A stretch of 64,000 nt of DNA from Nomia melanderi (Eukaryota > Arthropoda > Insecta > Hymenoptera > Halictidae). Of the stretch, positions 37,026 to 48,658 are shown one piece after another (position 1 is the stretch's first letter; each line of letters opens with the position of its first letter). The notes under the pieces were generated by a model that did not search any database, was not told where the DNA came from, and worked only from the letters and a program-made list of their open reading frames with translations. Made by a program: the position numbers and the translations under genes. Location of the stretch: contig NC_135006.1 in NCBI RefSeq assembly GCF_051020985.1, positions 17,997,501-18,061,500 of the forward strand, written 5' to 3'.

Positions 37026-38631
37026 ACGTTCGATTCAACGACCGTTCGATGCCCAGACGGTTCGGAATTGAACGGTCCGGCCTCAGGACGACGAGAAGAA
37101 ATTAATCTTCGTAGGTGTTAAGTAACGAGCGAGGTTCCGGCGGCCATTCAGCCGCTGGAGTTAAGTAACGCCGCGGTTAGGGAACGCGGCATTAAGTGAA
37201 CTAGATTATGAAATGAGTTACGATTGAATAGATTGCTGGAAAGGTGTTTCGCCGCGGCCACTTCCTACATTTTCGCGGCGAGTGTCAGCCATTGTTTGCG
37301 CTATGCAACCCGCCTGCACGGGAGAGCCGACGCTCGAGAGCAATCGCCGTGTTTATCGTCATTATCAATGAGGATCTTTATCGCTCGAGATACGCGCTCA
37401 CAACGGAGCCCATAAAAATTTATTTCGCGGACGCTCGCTACGCGCGCCTGTGTACTCTTTGAAGCTTACGGGATTCGAAACGCGCTACTGTGTCGCGCTT
37501 CGAATCGGAAACGTGAGTACTTAACGCTGGAATCCCTGGATGGATCGAAACGTTCTACTTTCGATTTCTTGTTTTAACTTTACAAGTCGTCTAGGACGAT
37601 TACTGGGACTTACCGAAGTCACTGAACACTGGTTACTAAAATTAATTAATTTACTAATCATTATCAGAGTTTCTATAAAACGATAGAGAAAAGTCAACTG
37701 CTCAGTGGTTCCAGTGGATCCTTAAGGAGACTTTTATCTACCAACTTCATTGTATACAGAATTAATGTTTCTGTTGTTGTAAATCGTGTGTTATCCAATT
37801 TGATGAAATTGAACGAACATTTGAAATTGTACGATTAACACTGGATTTCCGTGATATCTGCATTAGCCTGCTTCTAGCGATATGAAATCAAAATGGCCGC
37901 CCCAAGCCTAGGTGTCTAATAATATGCACCGCGATGCAGAGGAAACAAGGAGACGAAAGCCGGAGACCTTGGGGACATTTCTTTTTGCAGGCATTTTAGC
38001 ACCGACGTCACATCTTTGCGCAGTACTCGTTACAACGAGCTGCAAGGAGACGCGGAATTGCAAAAAGACAGTGAAATCTTGTGTGCCTTTCCCGGGGACT
38101 AATTGTTTGGGGATATAAGAACGAGAATAATTTGCCCGCGCTACCGAGAACAGGCTGGCCATGTTATTGTTTATTGTTTCGTGTAAACAGAAGCGACACG
38201 CGTTATCATTCAGCTATTACCGACTGTTGTCACCATTGTACGCGTCCCTGATCTTCCATAAACACAATGAATCGAGGCAATATACGTTGATGCCGTCCGT
38301 AAGGGGAATAATCACGATCGTAGATAACGTTTTCAAATATTACCGTTCGAGTGTGGAGCCTGCGAGCTCCATTCTCTATTTTCATTGAATTCACAGAATT
38401 CTGAAGGAACATTTGGCCTCAAGGTCTGAACACCTAATTAACAACTAATTTACGAAACGGCTGACAGTGTTGTTTTTAATAATTCATTAACAACTACTTG
38501 GACTTAACACTAAACGCAACGTGAGTCAACATACAATACACCACTTCCGTTCCCAACATTCGATTGGAAACTATCGTAAAAATCCAAAGAACGAAGAAAT
38601 AAAAATCATTGGAACCTTGATTATTATACAT
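37026..38631. other. No gene recognised
   Basis: TTAACGCTGGAATCC at 37521 resembles a family E end, but no partner end was established. Otherwise unremarkable. Confidence 0.4.
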
Positions 38632-38808
38632 TTAACCTATTGCACTCGAAAGTTTTTCACTAGAAATATTCAATATTCTCCGATGAGATACAGACATAAA
38701 TTAAGGAGGATTTCAATATTCCACACATTGGTGCATCATGCAAAGCTTAATATTATACATAAGACTGAATAATTCTGCAAATCAAATCAAGTGGCGACTG
38801 AGAGTTAA
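38632..38808 (+). mobile_element. Family A element abutting the next copy
   Basis: Starts TTAACCTATTGCACTCGAAAG and runs to AAGTGGCGACTGAGAGTTAA. The final TTAA (38805-38808) is also the first TTAA of the following element. The usual last 20 or so bases of the right end are missing here. Confidence 0.65.
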
Positions 38809-39052
38809 CGCTTTGCAGTCGACAATATTTTTCATGAAAAATATTCATTACTTTCTGACTGAATATTAACGAAATTTTTCGCAACTAACACAATTGATTA
38901 TCTTCTATAAATTAAGAGACAGGACTATTTTACTTCGATGTTTTATGTGTCGATACATCACACAAGGTTTAACATTGAATTGAAAATTTTATAAGTTTGC
39001 TGCGTCAAATCGAATGGCGACTTAGAGTCGGCTCTCGAGTGCAAAGGGTTAA
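38805..39052 (+). mobile_element. Family A TTAA-flanked MITE
   Basis: Starts TTAACGCTTTGCAGTCGA and ends CTCTCGAGTGCAAAGGGTTAA. 248 bp. It aligns with 9660-9884 across the interior. The dyad GGCGACTTAGAGTCGGC is 20 bp inside the right end. This element lies about 330 bp upstream of the predicted promoter. Confidence 0.85.
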
Positions 39053-39385
39053 TACCGACAGAATTCTAGTAGAATTACCTCGCGCGAGAAGATTCCAAGA
39101 TATTAAACGTACCAGCGAGCAGCGGTAGTAGTTCGATGGCGAACCTAACCTAGGATCCTAAACGGTACCGTGTCCCGCAACGGCGTGGCAATAGTACAGT
39201 TGCAACTGAAAAAGCAGAAAAAGTCAGATAAGAGACAAAAGAAATTGCGTGTAAAGCAGGTAGTAGAGACGAGCAATAATTCACAAGACCGCAAAATCGT
39301 GCGTGTCTCTTCTTGTCGGGTAGCACTTGGTCCGGAGGTGGGGGATGCGCCCGAAGAGACAGTCTCGGCCGAGTGCCTCGACGTG

Positions 39386-39422
39386 TATAAATACAACCAG
39401 TCGGCTTGGCTCTCGCTTAGTC
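39386..39422 (+). promoter_or_regulatory. Core promoter: TATA box and initiator
   Basis: TATAAATA at 39386-39393 is followed by TTAGTC (39417-39422), close to the arthropod initiator TCAGTY. If A39419 is +1, the TATA box begins at -33, which is the usual spacing. The promoter points toward the coding exon at 40885. No downstream promoter element was clear. Confidence 0.6.
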
Positions 39423-40884
39423 GCTGCGATACTCGATTCTCGGTGACGGCCTGTCGATTCGAGTGTGCCTCGATCCCGATTTATCGCAACCGGCCTGCAG
39501 TGTCGCGTACCGCGCCCGTGCGCACGCCTAACAGTAGTTGCTCGGCACAGAAAGAGAGAGGACGAGACGAAACGAGACGAAACGAAACGAACGAACGACA
39601 CGAAACGGACGGACGGACGGGAAGAGAGAGAGAGAAAAAAAAAACAAGGTAGCACGCGCACGCACATACACAAAGTAAGGAGCAGTGAGAGAAAGTGGCC
39701 ACCGGTTTTCGGTCCCTCTTCTTGCAACGGAAACACGGCGGACCCGCCGGGGAGCCAGCGGTGTGCGTTGCACAGCTCATTCGGACACGAACTCTCTCCC
39801 GAGCAGCAGGTTTGCGACGGATCGTTTGCGATGAGATCGGCAGAGTGTTCGGTATCGCCGGCCTGGGCGGGCCAGGCTCGATTTTCTCGCGCGGTGATTG
39901 TGCAGTGTTGAACGAGAAAACAAGAACCGCGGTGGTGCTCGACATCAGGCCGTCGGAGTCTCGGGAGTCGTTAACCTCGAAGCGTCTCCGCACGTAGGCA
40001 ACCCGAGTTCCCATTAAAATATCGCTCGGTACCAGTGAACCAACCAGCGGGATACAGAAGGAGAATATTCAAGGAAACCGGAGGATTTAGTCGTCGATGA
40101 GATATTAATGGTCCAGTGGAGTACATAGTTTCGCGGACAAAGTGACAAGTATTATTCGTTGGAGCCGTGGACACTTGATCCCGGTTCGAGGACGAAGGAA
40201 AGGTCGAGTCGGTTAACCGAGTGTCTTTATTTGGCCGGGGGAACGAGTTTCCAGCAAGGGCTCGACCTAGCAGAAAATAAAGAAACAAAACGGTCGAGCA
40301 AAAAGTACGAAGGAGGCTCGGTTGGCCGGTTTCGCGCGATTCCCTCGGGTCAACGATCTGCTCGTGTATCTCGAAGCGGTTCGTTCCTCGGTACGTACCT
40401 CCGCGGACAAGTACGGTCGATACACGATACACGCTGGCCTGTTCGTATACCGATAGCGGGCAAGCCAGCCAGTAAGCCAGCCAGTAAGCCAGCCAGTAAG
40501 CCAGCCAGTAAGCCAACCAGCCAGCAGGCAAGCGAGCGAGCACGTTTCACGAGGAGTGAAAAGGCGGTCACTCGGTACACCGCCGTGGCTGCTTTCACCG
40601 GCAATGGAATAATGCCGATCGGGCCTTAACGGTACGCTACTCGTACCTTCCGTGTTTCCCTTCGCGCGAACGCCGGTGAAAATGATCGCAGGCCTCGGCT
40701 AAGATCGCGTTCGGGTGGCCAGTGATCGCGGGTTCCAGTTTTTCCGGTGATTCTCTTCCAGCACAGTGCGCGTTCGTTCGGTTGTTACACTACATCGCGA
40801 CGATACACGGCGCGGCCGGCCGCGCGCGCGCGCGCAACGCAGAGAAACGCTGGCGATTCGTTCGGGCCCGGGGGTTGCCGTAGC
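39419..40884 (+). other. Proposed 5' leader / first noncoding exon
   Basis: GC-rich sequence between the predicted start site and the coding ATG. It contains a CGAAA/ACGG/GA low-complexity tract (39556-39650) and a 12-bp minisatellite (40462-40540). Several ATGs precede the proposed start (for example near 39830, 40097 and 40681), so either an unseen leader intron is removed or a start site closer to the ATG is used. Frames open here on both strands reflect GC content and the repeats. Confidence 0.4.
40462..40540 (+). repeat. 12-bp minisatellite, AAGCCAGCCAGT
   Basis: Four perfect units (40462-40509) are followed by degenerate ones to 40540. It lies within the proposed leader. Because 12 is divisible by three, it creates open repeating frames on both strands that should not be mistaken for genes. 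Confidence 0.95.
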
Positions 40885-41462
40885 ATGGAAACCAAGATGT
40901 ACATCAGCAACAACGATGCCCACAACAATGGTCACACGGGCACCAAGTACGCGTCCACGAACTCGATACCTTCGATGATGGAGGACGAGTCGTCGTTCGC
41001 GAAATTGATCGGTGCACGCCGGGACTCGAGCGCTATCTTGCGTGACAATAAGGGAAGGAGGCACAGCGTGCTCGAGGACTTGAAGGCGCGAAGGGACAGC
41101 CTCTTCCAGAGGGCACGCCGCGGCAGTGTCGTCGAGGAGAAGGAGAACGCGAAACTGGTGCAGAAGGAGAAGCGTCGCAGCAGCGACGGCGGCAGGCGCG
41201 GCTCGGTTTTCTACGTGTCGCAGGATCTGCTCGAGGAGAACCAGGAGGTGCTCGAAGATGAGCGGATGCAGGAGCTCGAGGGCAAGAAGGGCCGCCGAAA
41301 GTCCTGGCATCCGCTCGCGAAACCGCCGAAACTCGACCGCAAGAGGAGGAAAGGTATCGCCGGCGTGCCGACGCAGGTCGGCAGCACGGATGGACTCTAC
41401 GCGCAGGCTAGACAGAAGAGACCCTCATGGTGGAATATATTCGTACCTGACTCCGTTGCCAG
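40885..41462 (+). CDS. First coding exon of an unidentified basic protein rich in RRxS motifs
   Basis: The frame is open from an in-frame TGA at 40723. The codon at 40747 is GTG, so the first in-frame ATG is 40885 (METKMYISNN). Coding runs 192 codons plus 2 nt to a splice donor, so this is the N-terminal part only. Residues 1-40 are polar and acidic. From 41 to 155 the chain is strongly basic, with seven RRxS motifs at S48, S61, S72, S81, S100, S107 and S140, plus KRPS at S181. These fit the consensus for PKA-type and related basophilic kinases. An acidic stretch spans about 112-131 (SQDLLEENQEVLEDERMQEL). The exon ends RQKRPSWWNIFVPDSVA. There is no signal peptide or membrane segment. In-frame codons favour G or C at the third position, and this bias weakens after 41462. 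It looks like a cytosolic, phosphorylation-controlled N-terminus, perhaps of a membrane or signalling protein. I cannot name it. Confidence 0.8.
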
Positions 41463-41468
41463 GTATTT
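41463..41468 (+). promoter_or_regulatory. Splice donor ending the coding exon
   Basis: GCCAG|GTATTT: the exon ends in AG, with GT at 41463-41464. Splicing in phase 2 splits an arginine codon. The frame remains open to 41745, but protein-like composition fades after this point, which favours splicing here over read-through. No matching next exon was identified in the remaining 22.5 kb. Confidence 0.65.
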
Positions 41469-43036
41469 ATTCCTTCAGTCCGTACACCGCGTGTTCAGTG
41501 TGTCGCGGGAAATTCGAACCAGCGAATTTCAACGGTTTCGCCAGCCGGGCTCGCGTCCCGGGTCACGTGCTGTGTTGCCTCGCGTACCGGCCAATGGGAT
41601 GGCCCGTTGGAAATGCGACATTGGGCGGAAAAAAGGTTCGCGAGTTTCGTCTCGCATCCGTGTCCGACTGGTTTTCGTAGTTTTCCTTGCCGCGAGTGAG
41701 ACGACGGTTTTGTTTACGTGCTGGCGAACCCGACAAAGAGGATAACGCGAAGCGGATGCGGTATATCTGTGTCGTGGCCTTTTTTCCTTCGCCTTTTACG
41801 CGTGTTCTTTGTTCAGTCGTTGAGCTCGGTGAAACGTTGTCCCTTCTACCGACGAGGAATGCCCGATCGTACGAATCGGCACGAATTCGCGTGGTATCGC
41901 GAATGCACTCGTGTGTTCGTTCACTGAATATGGGAACAGACGAGTCAGGCTTCGGTCCGTGAATATTTGAAACTTCAGAAAAATCATTTTCATCGGGTAC
42001 ACCGCGGTAGCAACTCGAACCGCCTTTTTAGCAGTGCTGCCAACGTGACTCCTAGTCCCGAGCTCGGCACGTCGCGTTCTTGTACTTTATCAACGAAAAC
42101 AAGCGTCTATTATTGCCCGCTCCGTTATATCACGCAACGTCTGTGTGATTATCGCAGGGACTCGTATTAAAGAGAAAAATGTCGCAAGGCAGGTGCACAC
42201 ACGGTAAATATTTAGATGAGTCGTCGAGGCTGAAGTCGTAATCTAGAGTAACCGTGACAGTTTTCAAACAGTCCCGACCGTTGTCCAAGATAACTGGACC
42301 GCGGATCTTCGCGAGGAATTTTCACCGTTAACATCCAGCCGCTCAAAATTTAAAATTCATTCGCCTATCCGCGATTCGTACGTTGAATGTTTACAAGATG
42401 TTTTCTACCCGGCCAGAGATAGGTGATTGTTTTCCGCGCGCATTTGTGTATCATGCAAATACGTAATCCATGGTCTAGTGATATCGAAACTGCCAGCAGC
42501 ACGGAACGAGTGCTTTTACCAGCCGAATACTTTCGGGTTATTTATGTTACGCAGTCAGGTGAATAGTTTACTTACGATAAAAAGGAAAAACGAAGCGTCA
42601 CGTGCGCGCCGTGTCTTTACGCGTCCGCTCGAACTCGGTGATGTCATATCAGATAAACGAAGCCCCCTCGTCCACCCCGGCTTCTTCTATGCCGTGCTCG
42701 AGGTAAGATTCCAAATATTTTCTCTTTGAAAAGTAAAAGCACTTTCCTCGCGTTATCGGCGGATCTCTCCCCGGCACGAACACAGCCGATTACCGGAAGC
42801 TGTGGCTTCCCTTGATTTACGGCGCGTTATCGGTCTCTCCCGGCTCCTCGACGACGGCCGGAATTTTTCTGGAGATTCTTAGACCGATCCACGCGATTTC
42901 TCTGAATATCTTACGGTCGTGGAAGCTGCGCTATCGCGATCGAAATTCCGTTTAAACCGTGCGGCGCTGACGATGCACCCAAATATTCAAACATTAATAT
43001 TCCTCTTACGAACAATGGCGAAATCTTGCTGCTTTA
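41469..43036. other. Presumed intron, first part
   Basis: The donor-like string GAG|GTAAGATT at 42703 follows an open stretch, but no acceptor and no convincing coding sequence accompany it. Confidence 0.4.
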
Positions 43037-43278
43037 GGACGTATATATTCGTCCTAACTAAGAAGTTTTATACATGTCAATACAACGCCTATAAACGATA
43101 CTTTAATTGTACGAAACCTTGCAGAGTTGTAATTAATTCCGTAGATTTCAGTGACGTATATATACGTCACGATAATTTCCTCGATAATGGACGAGTACAC
43201 GTGCACTGATCCTTGGGCAGAAGGAACGTAATTTTAGCGTATTAATGATCGATTTACCAGTGACGTATATATACGTCC
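43037..43278. repeat. Cluster of three TATA-centred palindromes
   Basis: GGACGTATATATTCGTCC (43037-43054), the perfect 20-mer GTGACGTATATATACGTCAC (43151-43170) and TGACGTATATATACGTCC (43261-43278) lie within 242 bp. The second and third each begin 18 bp after a TTAA (43133 and 43242), the same spacing seen in the TTAA element families, so these may be ends of further, decayed elements. Confidence 0.7.
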
Positions 43279-44552
43279 AAGGTGTATACCTTCGGTTATC
43301 GAGCTATGAATCTCCAGGTGTCTGTTACGTTTTATTATAGACGAACAGAGATATCAATGTGTCGACGGTTTATCCATTAATTCGACGGTTGGATGCCCGA
43401 TCGGAGGATTATCGTTTCTCAGAACGACTGTCAATATTGACGTCCGATGGTTACTGGTATCACCTGATACCGATGTTTCGAAGCGTTTAATTACCATAAC
43501 AGAAGTAACCTTCGCCGGTTGATTACTCAGCGGTTTCGCTTCAAAGTAAGCGCGTTCTCTTCTCCCCCACCTTCCAGTCCTCCCATTGTCTTCGCTTTCA
43601 GCTGTTTTGACAACAACAGAAAAATCGAGTCATCCCCGAATTTCGTAACAGATCGCGTCGATTCCCGGGGTATAATCGTTGCGCACGGGTGATCGGAAAG
43701 TTGCAACGCGACTCGTTAAAAATGCACGCGCCGTGCACGTGTATCACTTGAAAATCTCTGATCGATTGGACAACCGCATTCCTCGCTTAACGCGTTGATT
43801 AAGTAATCGCTGACCGTGCGAAAATCGTATTCCGAGGGACTCTCGCTTTCCTCGTAATTAGATCCCATGTTTCGCGCGCCGATAGGGAACTCGAACAACC
43901 GGAGCATAATGCAATTAAAGCCTGGACGATATCTTGACCCAGAAAGTCGATCTCCGGGTTAATCCGTAAATCCCTGTGTTCGGCGTGAATACGTTAACGG
44001 AGTATCCGTTGATCCGCTCGTCGACGGAGAACTTTGCGCGTTCCGCTGAAAAACAATCTGGAATTCTCCCATCCACCCGGCAAATGAACCGATAGATTAA
44101 CGTAATTAGGGGATAGAGTCGTCGAGCGAGATGCCAGCCACTCGTTCGTCGATTTCTCGATCGTCGTTGATCCGGCGAACTGGACCCGGGGAAAAGGAAA
44201 ACGGAGAACGGGAGTCGAAGTGATCCAATTAGAGCGCACGAACCTTCATCCTTTGTACACCGAGAAGGGAGCGCTGTTAGACGCGACTCAAAGAATTCGG
44301 AGCCGCCTCTTTTTGTCTCGGAGGAACGTATTGTTCACCGAAAAAAAAGACACCTCCGGCTCGGCGGCCAGGTTCTCCAGAGCCTCTTTCGGTTTTTTCG
44401 TTCCGCTGACGAAGGAAAATTTAGCCGAGGAAATTGGGTCGATCCAGGGACGCGCGTCCGCGACCTTTCGCTGCGACGTCGGGGACTCGTTGCATTTTTA
44501 TCACCCGACGATGTCCTTTTTCTCTGCGTTCATCCGGTTCGATCTCGCGCCG
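43279..44552. other. Presumed intron; nothing recognised
   Basis: No repeat or coding signal was supported in this stretch. Confidence 0.4.
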
Positions 44553-44716
44553 TTAACCCTTTGCACTCGAAAGTTCTTCGCTAGAAATGTTCAACGTTCC
44601 TCGACGAGACGTGGACAGAAGTCTTTGAAACTAATCAGAAGACACGAGAAATAAGGAACTAATCCATTTCGTTCCAATATTTCGCATATTAATGCGTTAC
44701 ACATAGTAAAGGTTAT
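44553..44716 (+). mobile_element. Family A element, left part
   Basis: Starts TTAACCCTTTGCACTCGAAAG and follows the 38632-38808 copy through GAGAC(G/A)...GACAGA and the CAATATTTC...CATATTAATGC interior. The right end has decayed. Confidence 0.65.
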
Positions 44717-45303
44717 GATCCTTGATGAAGAAACATTTGAAGTGCAGTATGCAATTATCGATTTCGAGTGATTAGCAATCGGTAATCTGTTAATATTACG
44801 CTGCTTCGACACGAAAGGAATCGGAACGATATTACGAGATTCCTTTATAACTTACGAAGTTTTGCGAATGAAAACGTGCGCTTCTACACGACGTAGTAGT
44901 CAGTGATTGCCTCCATCAAGAGCGGCAGATAAAGCGTTACGACCGATCGCGAGAAAAAATCTAAAAGGAATTCATCGAAATCTCCCGTGACACCCGAGAA
45001 CCGGTCGGCCGTCTTAAAATAGCCATCTGTATCAGGTATTTGCTTTTTTCTCGTCTAACTTTTACTCCGCCTCTGCGATCCTGCGGAATCCGTCGATTTC
45101 GTCTTACGTCAACCTAGGTTCGACGCTTCCCTGAGTATTACATTCGCCGATTTCCACGGGGAACGCGAGAGAAACGCATTTCCCGAGTTGTTTTGCAATG
45201 ATTCCTACTCTGTTTAAATTTCCCGCCCTTGTCCCGTAAAAATGGCGCGCAGAGGAAGCCGTATTCTCGGTTACTCTCGCCGACCCGTCGAAATTTGTCA
45301 AGT

Positions 45304-45454
45304 TTAAGCCCTGTCCTGTGACCTCTTTCGCCACTGTGCTCGATAAAACGAATTATATTTCGTTTCTGTCGAAGTAAACAACATTTCGGTCTTTCGAATT
45401 CAGCTGAAAATTTTCATCGCGAGTCTGACTCGATATTGCAGGAGGAGGGGTTAA
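45304..45454 (+). mobile_element. Family I TTAA element
   Basis: Bounded by TTAAGCCCTGTCCTGTGACC and CAGGAGGAGGGGTTAA. The dyad CGAGTCTGACTCG lies 22 bp inside the right end and matches the dyad of the 5609 fragment. The left half aligns with 48659 (CTTGTCCTGTCATGTCTTTCGC). 151 bp. Confidence 0.6.
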
Positions 45455-45917
45455 AGGTGCAGATACACTGGCAACTAATATGCGCCGTTTTTGCGGCGAT
45501 TCGCAATAGCAATAAAATCAAACGAAACATTTACTTCTGCAAGTCACTACCAGAAAAACTGTGACAAGTTACTTGGCCGCGTATCTGCATTTCCACTGCC
45601 ATTAAGATCGCTAAACGATTCCGTCCTATTTCTGTGAACACTGTTATCGGTTTATCAAGACACGTAATTTCACTTCATTGTAAAAAATTAATTTTTTTAC
45701 GCGACTTCGCGTTAAAAACCGATTAGATAAACACAGTGCAGACGGATTGGATTCTTAAGACAATATCCTATACAAACTCGTGTCCTTGATACGATCGTTT
45801 CAGCGAATTCTGAGTAACACTAAAAATCGACGAAATCCGATTGCACAGTTCGTTGCAATAGGTTGGCCAAATTCTCGTTGCGTCGGCGAATGTTTAAGAT
45901 GAAGTTTCACGATTAAA

Positions 45918-46138
45918 TTAACCCATAGGTCCGTGTCACTGAAATCACGCACACATGTCTCGCAACCTTGTTAGTTTCTTTCATTTTGCATAGCAAAGTG
46001 GCGAATGAAATCAAGTAATTGACAACTTAAACCTTCGAATAAATTGTTAATTTGTATCTACAAGTTAATATTCGTTAATTCTACACTATACACATTTCGA
46101 TATAATTACGAAGAAAACTTCGGCCCATAGAGGGTTAA
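45918..46138 (+). mobile_element. Possible TTAA element, family J
   Basis: TTAACCCATAGGTCCGTG on the left and GGCCCATAGAGGGTTAA on the right enclose 221 bp. The inverted match is limited to TTAACCC, and a CCCATAG word occurs near both ends in direct orientation. No second copy was seen in the window. Confidence 0.4.
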
Positions 46139-48056
46139 GCTAGACCAACTTCATTGAACTCGTCGCGTTTTATTCGCAAGCTTCCCATTGCCTCTCGGTT
46201 CGCTCATTTGCAATGTTTACCCGTGCATTATTAAACGGACGCCAAAATTCGAAGTAAACCAAGAGATTCTGGCTAAGCCAATACATGCCGGAAGATCGTA
46301 AATAGCCGCGATGAAACCGAATGGAAACGAATGTTTCCTATTAAATGTTGAAAGCGGCGAGACTGATGCTTCGCCCGCTTCGACGTACGATCCCCGAGCT
46401 GCTATTGTTATTATTTATAAACAATGTTCGCGAATAGAATGTTCTTGGAACGACAGCCGGCGAAATGTTGCAAGCGTCGCGACCGCGGAACCCGGGTTTA
46501 TTTAAAACGTTCCGAAGCTTCTCGGCGTTTCTTTTCGCCGCAGGAGCAGGCAGCCTGACACAACAATATATTTTTAGCGGTCACGCCGCGAGTTGGCAGG
46601 AAATCTCGCGCGACGGCCGCAGGATCGATCCGCGGCGTATCGACCGCGCGGATAATATCTTTCGTCAAGCCGCATTTCCTCTTCCACGTTCGCGACTCAT
46701 CGCGATTCTCCGTCTAGAATTGGCCCGCGCTCCCGTGGACCGTCTTCCCGTCGCAAATTCGTCGGGCAAGAAAAGAAAATGGCGGCCGGGACGACTCTTA
46801 ACGCCAGAACCGTCGAGCGTTTACTTTTTTTTTTAGCGCTAGACGCGCGGAACCTAAGATATTTTTCGCGGCGAGTCGTATCGGCTCGGAGGCGGAGCAG
46901 GATAAATTCTAACGATGCAGAAGAAGACGATGGCCAGCAGGTGAAACGCAAATAAATGCGGCGCGCGTTTGTGCAGCTGGTTTGTTTATGTATGCAGAGG
47001 CTGCACAAAGAGCCCGGCGCGCCTTCTGAAACAGATGTCGCGAATGGAACCAATTTCAAATGTCTGTCGCTTGCGTAATTCCGCGGGCCGCTTATTGGCC
47101 GGGAACGTCCAAATTCGTTGCGTGCGCCGCATTAGAATAACCTCGCGGCTTTAGAAACAAAACGGGAACGCTCTTTTCATCCTATCTTTTTGCGCTTGTT
47201 TTTGCCACCGAGCAATCGTGCGCGCTGCTGCATTATTTATGCTTTTTTTTCGCTAGGACGGCTGCGTACTTGTTAGAGGATCCAGAGTGGTGCTACTATT
47301 AGGTCTACCGGGAAATTCTATCTGCTTTCGAGTGAAAAACAATAATCGAATCATTGAACACCGAGTCGATTTTTCGGTGGAACATTCGGCGGATCGAAGC
47401 TGAAGATCAAAGCTTCCTTTTCAGTTCGAATTTCGAACCGTGCTCTATTATGTAATCTAGAAAGCAATTTGATAAGAGAGTCGCTGAAACTCGATTTAAA
47501 TCAGAGGCGAATCTGTTCATCTGAATCTGAATTTCTATTTATACGGGAAAAAACCGTTGAAACATGCATCTTCCGTTGTGCTGTTCCATATTTACGACCT
47601 TTTTCGAACGCCAGTCGTGTTTCAGTAATAATGGTGTGTTACACGCCGTTGAATCGATAAAATTGACCACCGCATCGATGAACGATTACTCGGAAGACGA
47701 TGGTTTCGTCGTGGCACGCGCGATTTCGAAAATAAACGTGCCGGGACGTGGAAAGGATCCTTGAGACGGCCGCAAATGGTGCATCCACCTGCGTGCGGGG
47801 GTGGGGTGGGCGTTCTCGCGGGCGGAATTGATGGAAATTGGTCGACGGACGACAGAGGAAGCTCTTTAACGCTAAGGTCATCGAATTTTTAATAGAATTA
47901 ACGCGTAACTCTTGCAAAAGTTGTGGGACTACAGTTTTGTCCCGTTTCTACGGATGCTCGTCGCATTCGTCGAGCGACGCTATGATTCATCTTAAACGTT
48001 CCAAATATCTAACGCCCGTTTACTGTCGGTAAATGCGAAATACAAGTAAACGTAAC
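46139..48056. other. Presumed intron; nothing recognised
   Basis: GC-rich around 46480-46800 with random open frames and an 11-T run near 46817. A G-rich run lies at 47796-47808. Confidence 0.4.
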
Positions 48057-48092
48057 TAGTTATTTTGACCGGTACGTCGATTCCGACGTTAA
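48057..48092 (+). repeat. Orphan family E right end
   Basis: TTATTTTGACCGGTACG, then a short tail to GACGTTAA (TTAA at 48089-48092), parallels the 27.6-kb family E terminus. Confidence 0.5.
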
Positions 48093-48380
48093 ACCGCCGC
48101 TAAAGTCGAAAACGTGCGCGCCGATGACGCGAAGGGAGCTTAACGACGAAAAACGTGACTATTCGGACGGCGTGCGCGCCTCGAATAACAAATACGCCTT
48201 GTCTGTCATCTTTTCCAACCCCTCCCATGGGCAAGTATGCGCGTCGCATTATAATAAAAATCATCGACCGGCTCGGCTGAGTGAGCGTGAGCAATCGGTT
48301 TCACCTGATCGACGCGAAAGGTTCACGGATCGTGCGCATGCTGCTCAATTAGTTTGAAAAATTCTCCAAGGAAAACATCT

Positions 48381-48546
48381 TTAACGCTAGAACTATCGAG
48401 CCTTTAACGCTATCAGTATGTAATCCGTATAAAAATTGTAACAATGGAATATTTTCAATTTCTTCGGCGCTTTTCGGATGTCGATAACTTGCGAACAAAC
48501 AAATCGAAAGCGGAAATTTTGACTGGTACGGCAGTTCTAGTGTTAA
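48381..48546 (+). mobile_element. Family E TTAA-flanked MITE
   Basis: Starts TTAACGCTAGAACTATCG and ends CGGCAGTTCTAGTGTTAA, a terminal inverted repeat of about 16 bp. 166 bp, with an internal deletion relative to the 221-bp copy at 3677. The interior keeps AAAAATTGTAACAATGGA and TTTCTTCGG. Confidence 0.8.
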
Positions 48547-48658
48547 ACTTTCTTAACTCATTTCTTCGTTCACGTATGATACGCAAGAAATAATTAAGAC
48601 CACTTACAGTAATGAATACCGAGTAAACACGCAAAAATCTCTTATCTTCGTATGCAAA

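Noticed and set aside
39481..40543. Long frames in the leader on both strands (including repeated WLAY and KPAS stretches)
   Set aside because: They arise from GC-rich low-complexity sequence and the 12-bp minisatellite, and several lack an ATG start.
40747..40884. N-terminal extension of the coding exon
   Set aside because: The frame is open, but the codon at 40747 is GTG, an in-frame TGA lies at 40723, and the first in-frame ATG is 40885.
40699..41310. 203-codon frame antisense to the coding exon
   Set aside because: It is the mirror of a GC3-biased coding exon, which commonly leaves the antisense frame open. There are no independent signals.
41463..41745. Coding sequence continuing in frame past 41462
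   Set aside because: A good donor sits at 41463 and the translation loses its composition and codon bias after it. Read-through cannot be excluded without transcripts.
42427..42729. Possible second exon ending at GAG|GTAAGATT (42703)
   Set aside because: The donor is fair, but no good acceptor, conserved motif or composition matching the first exon was seen.
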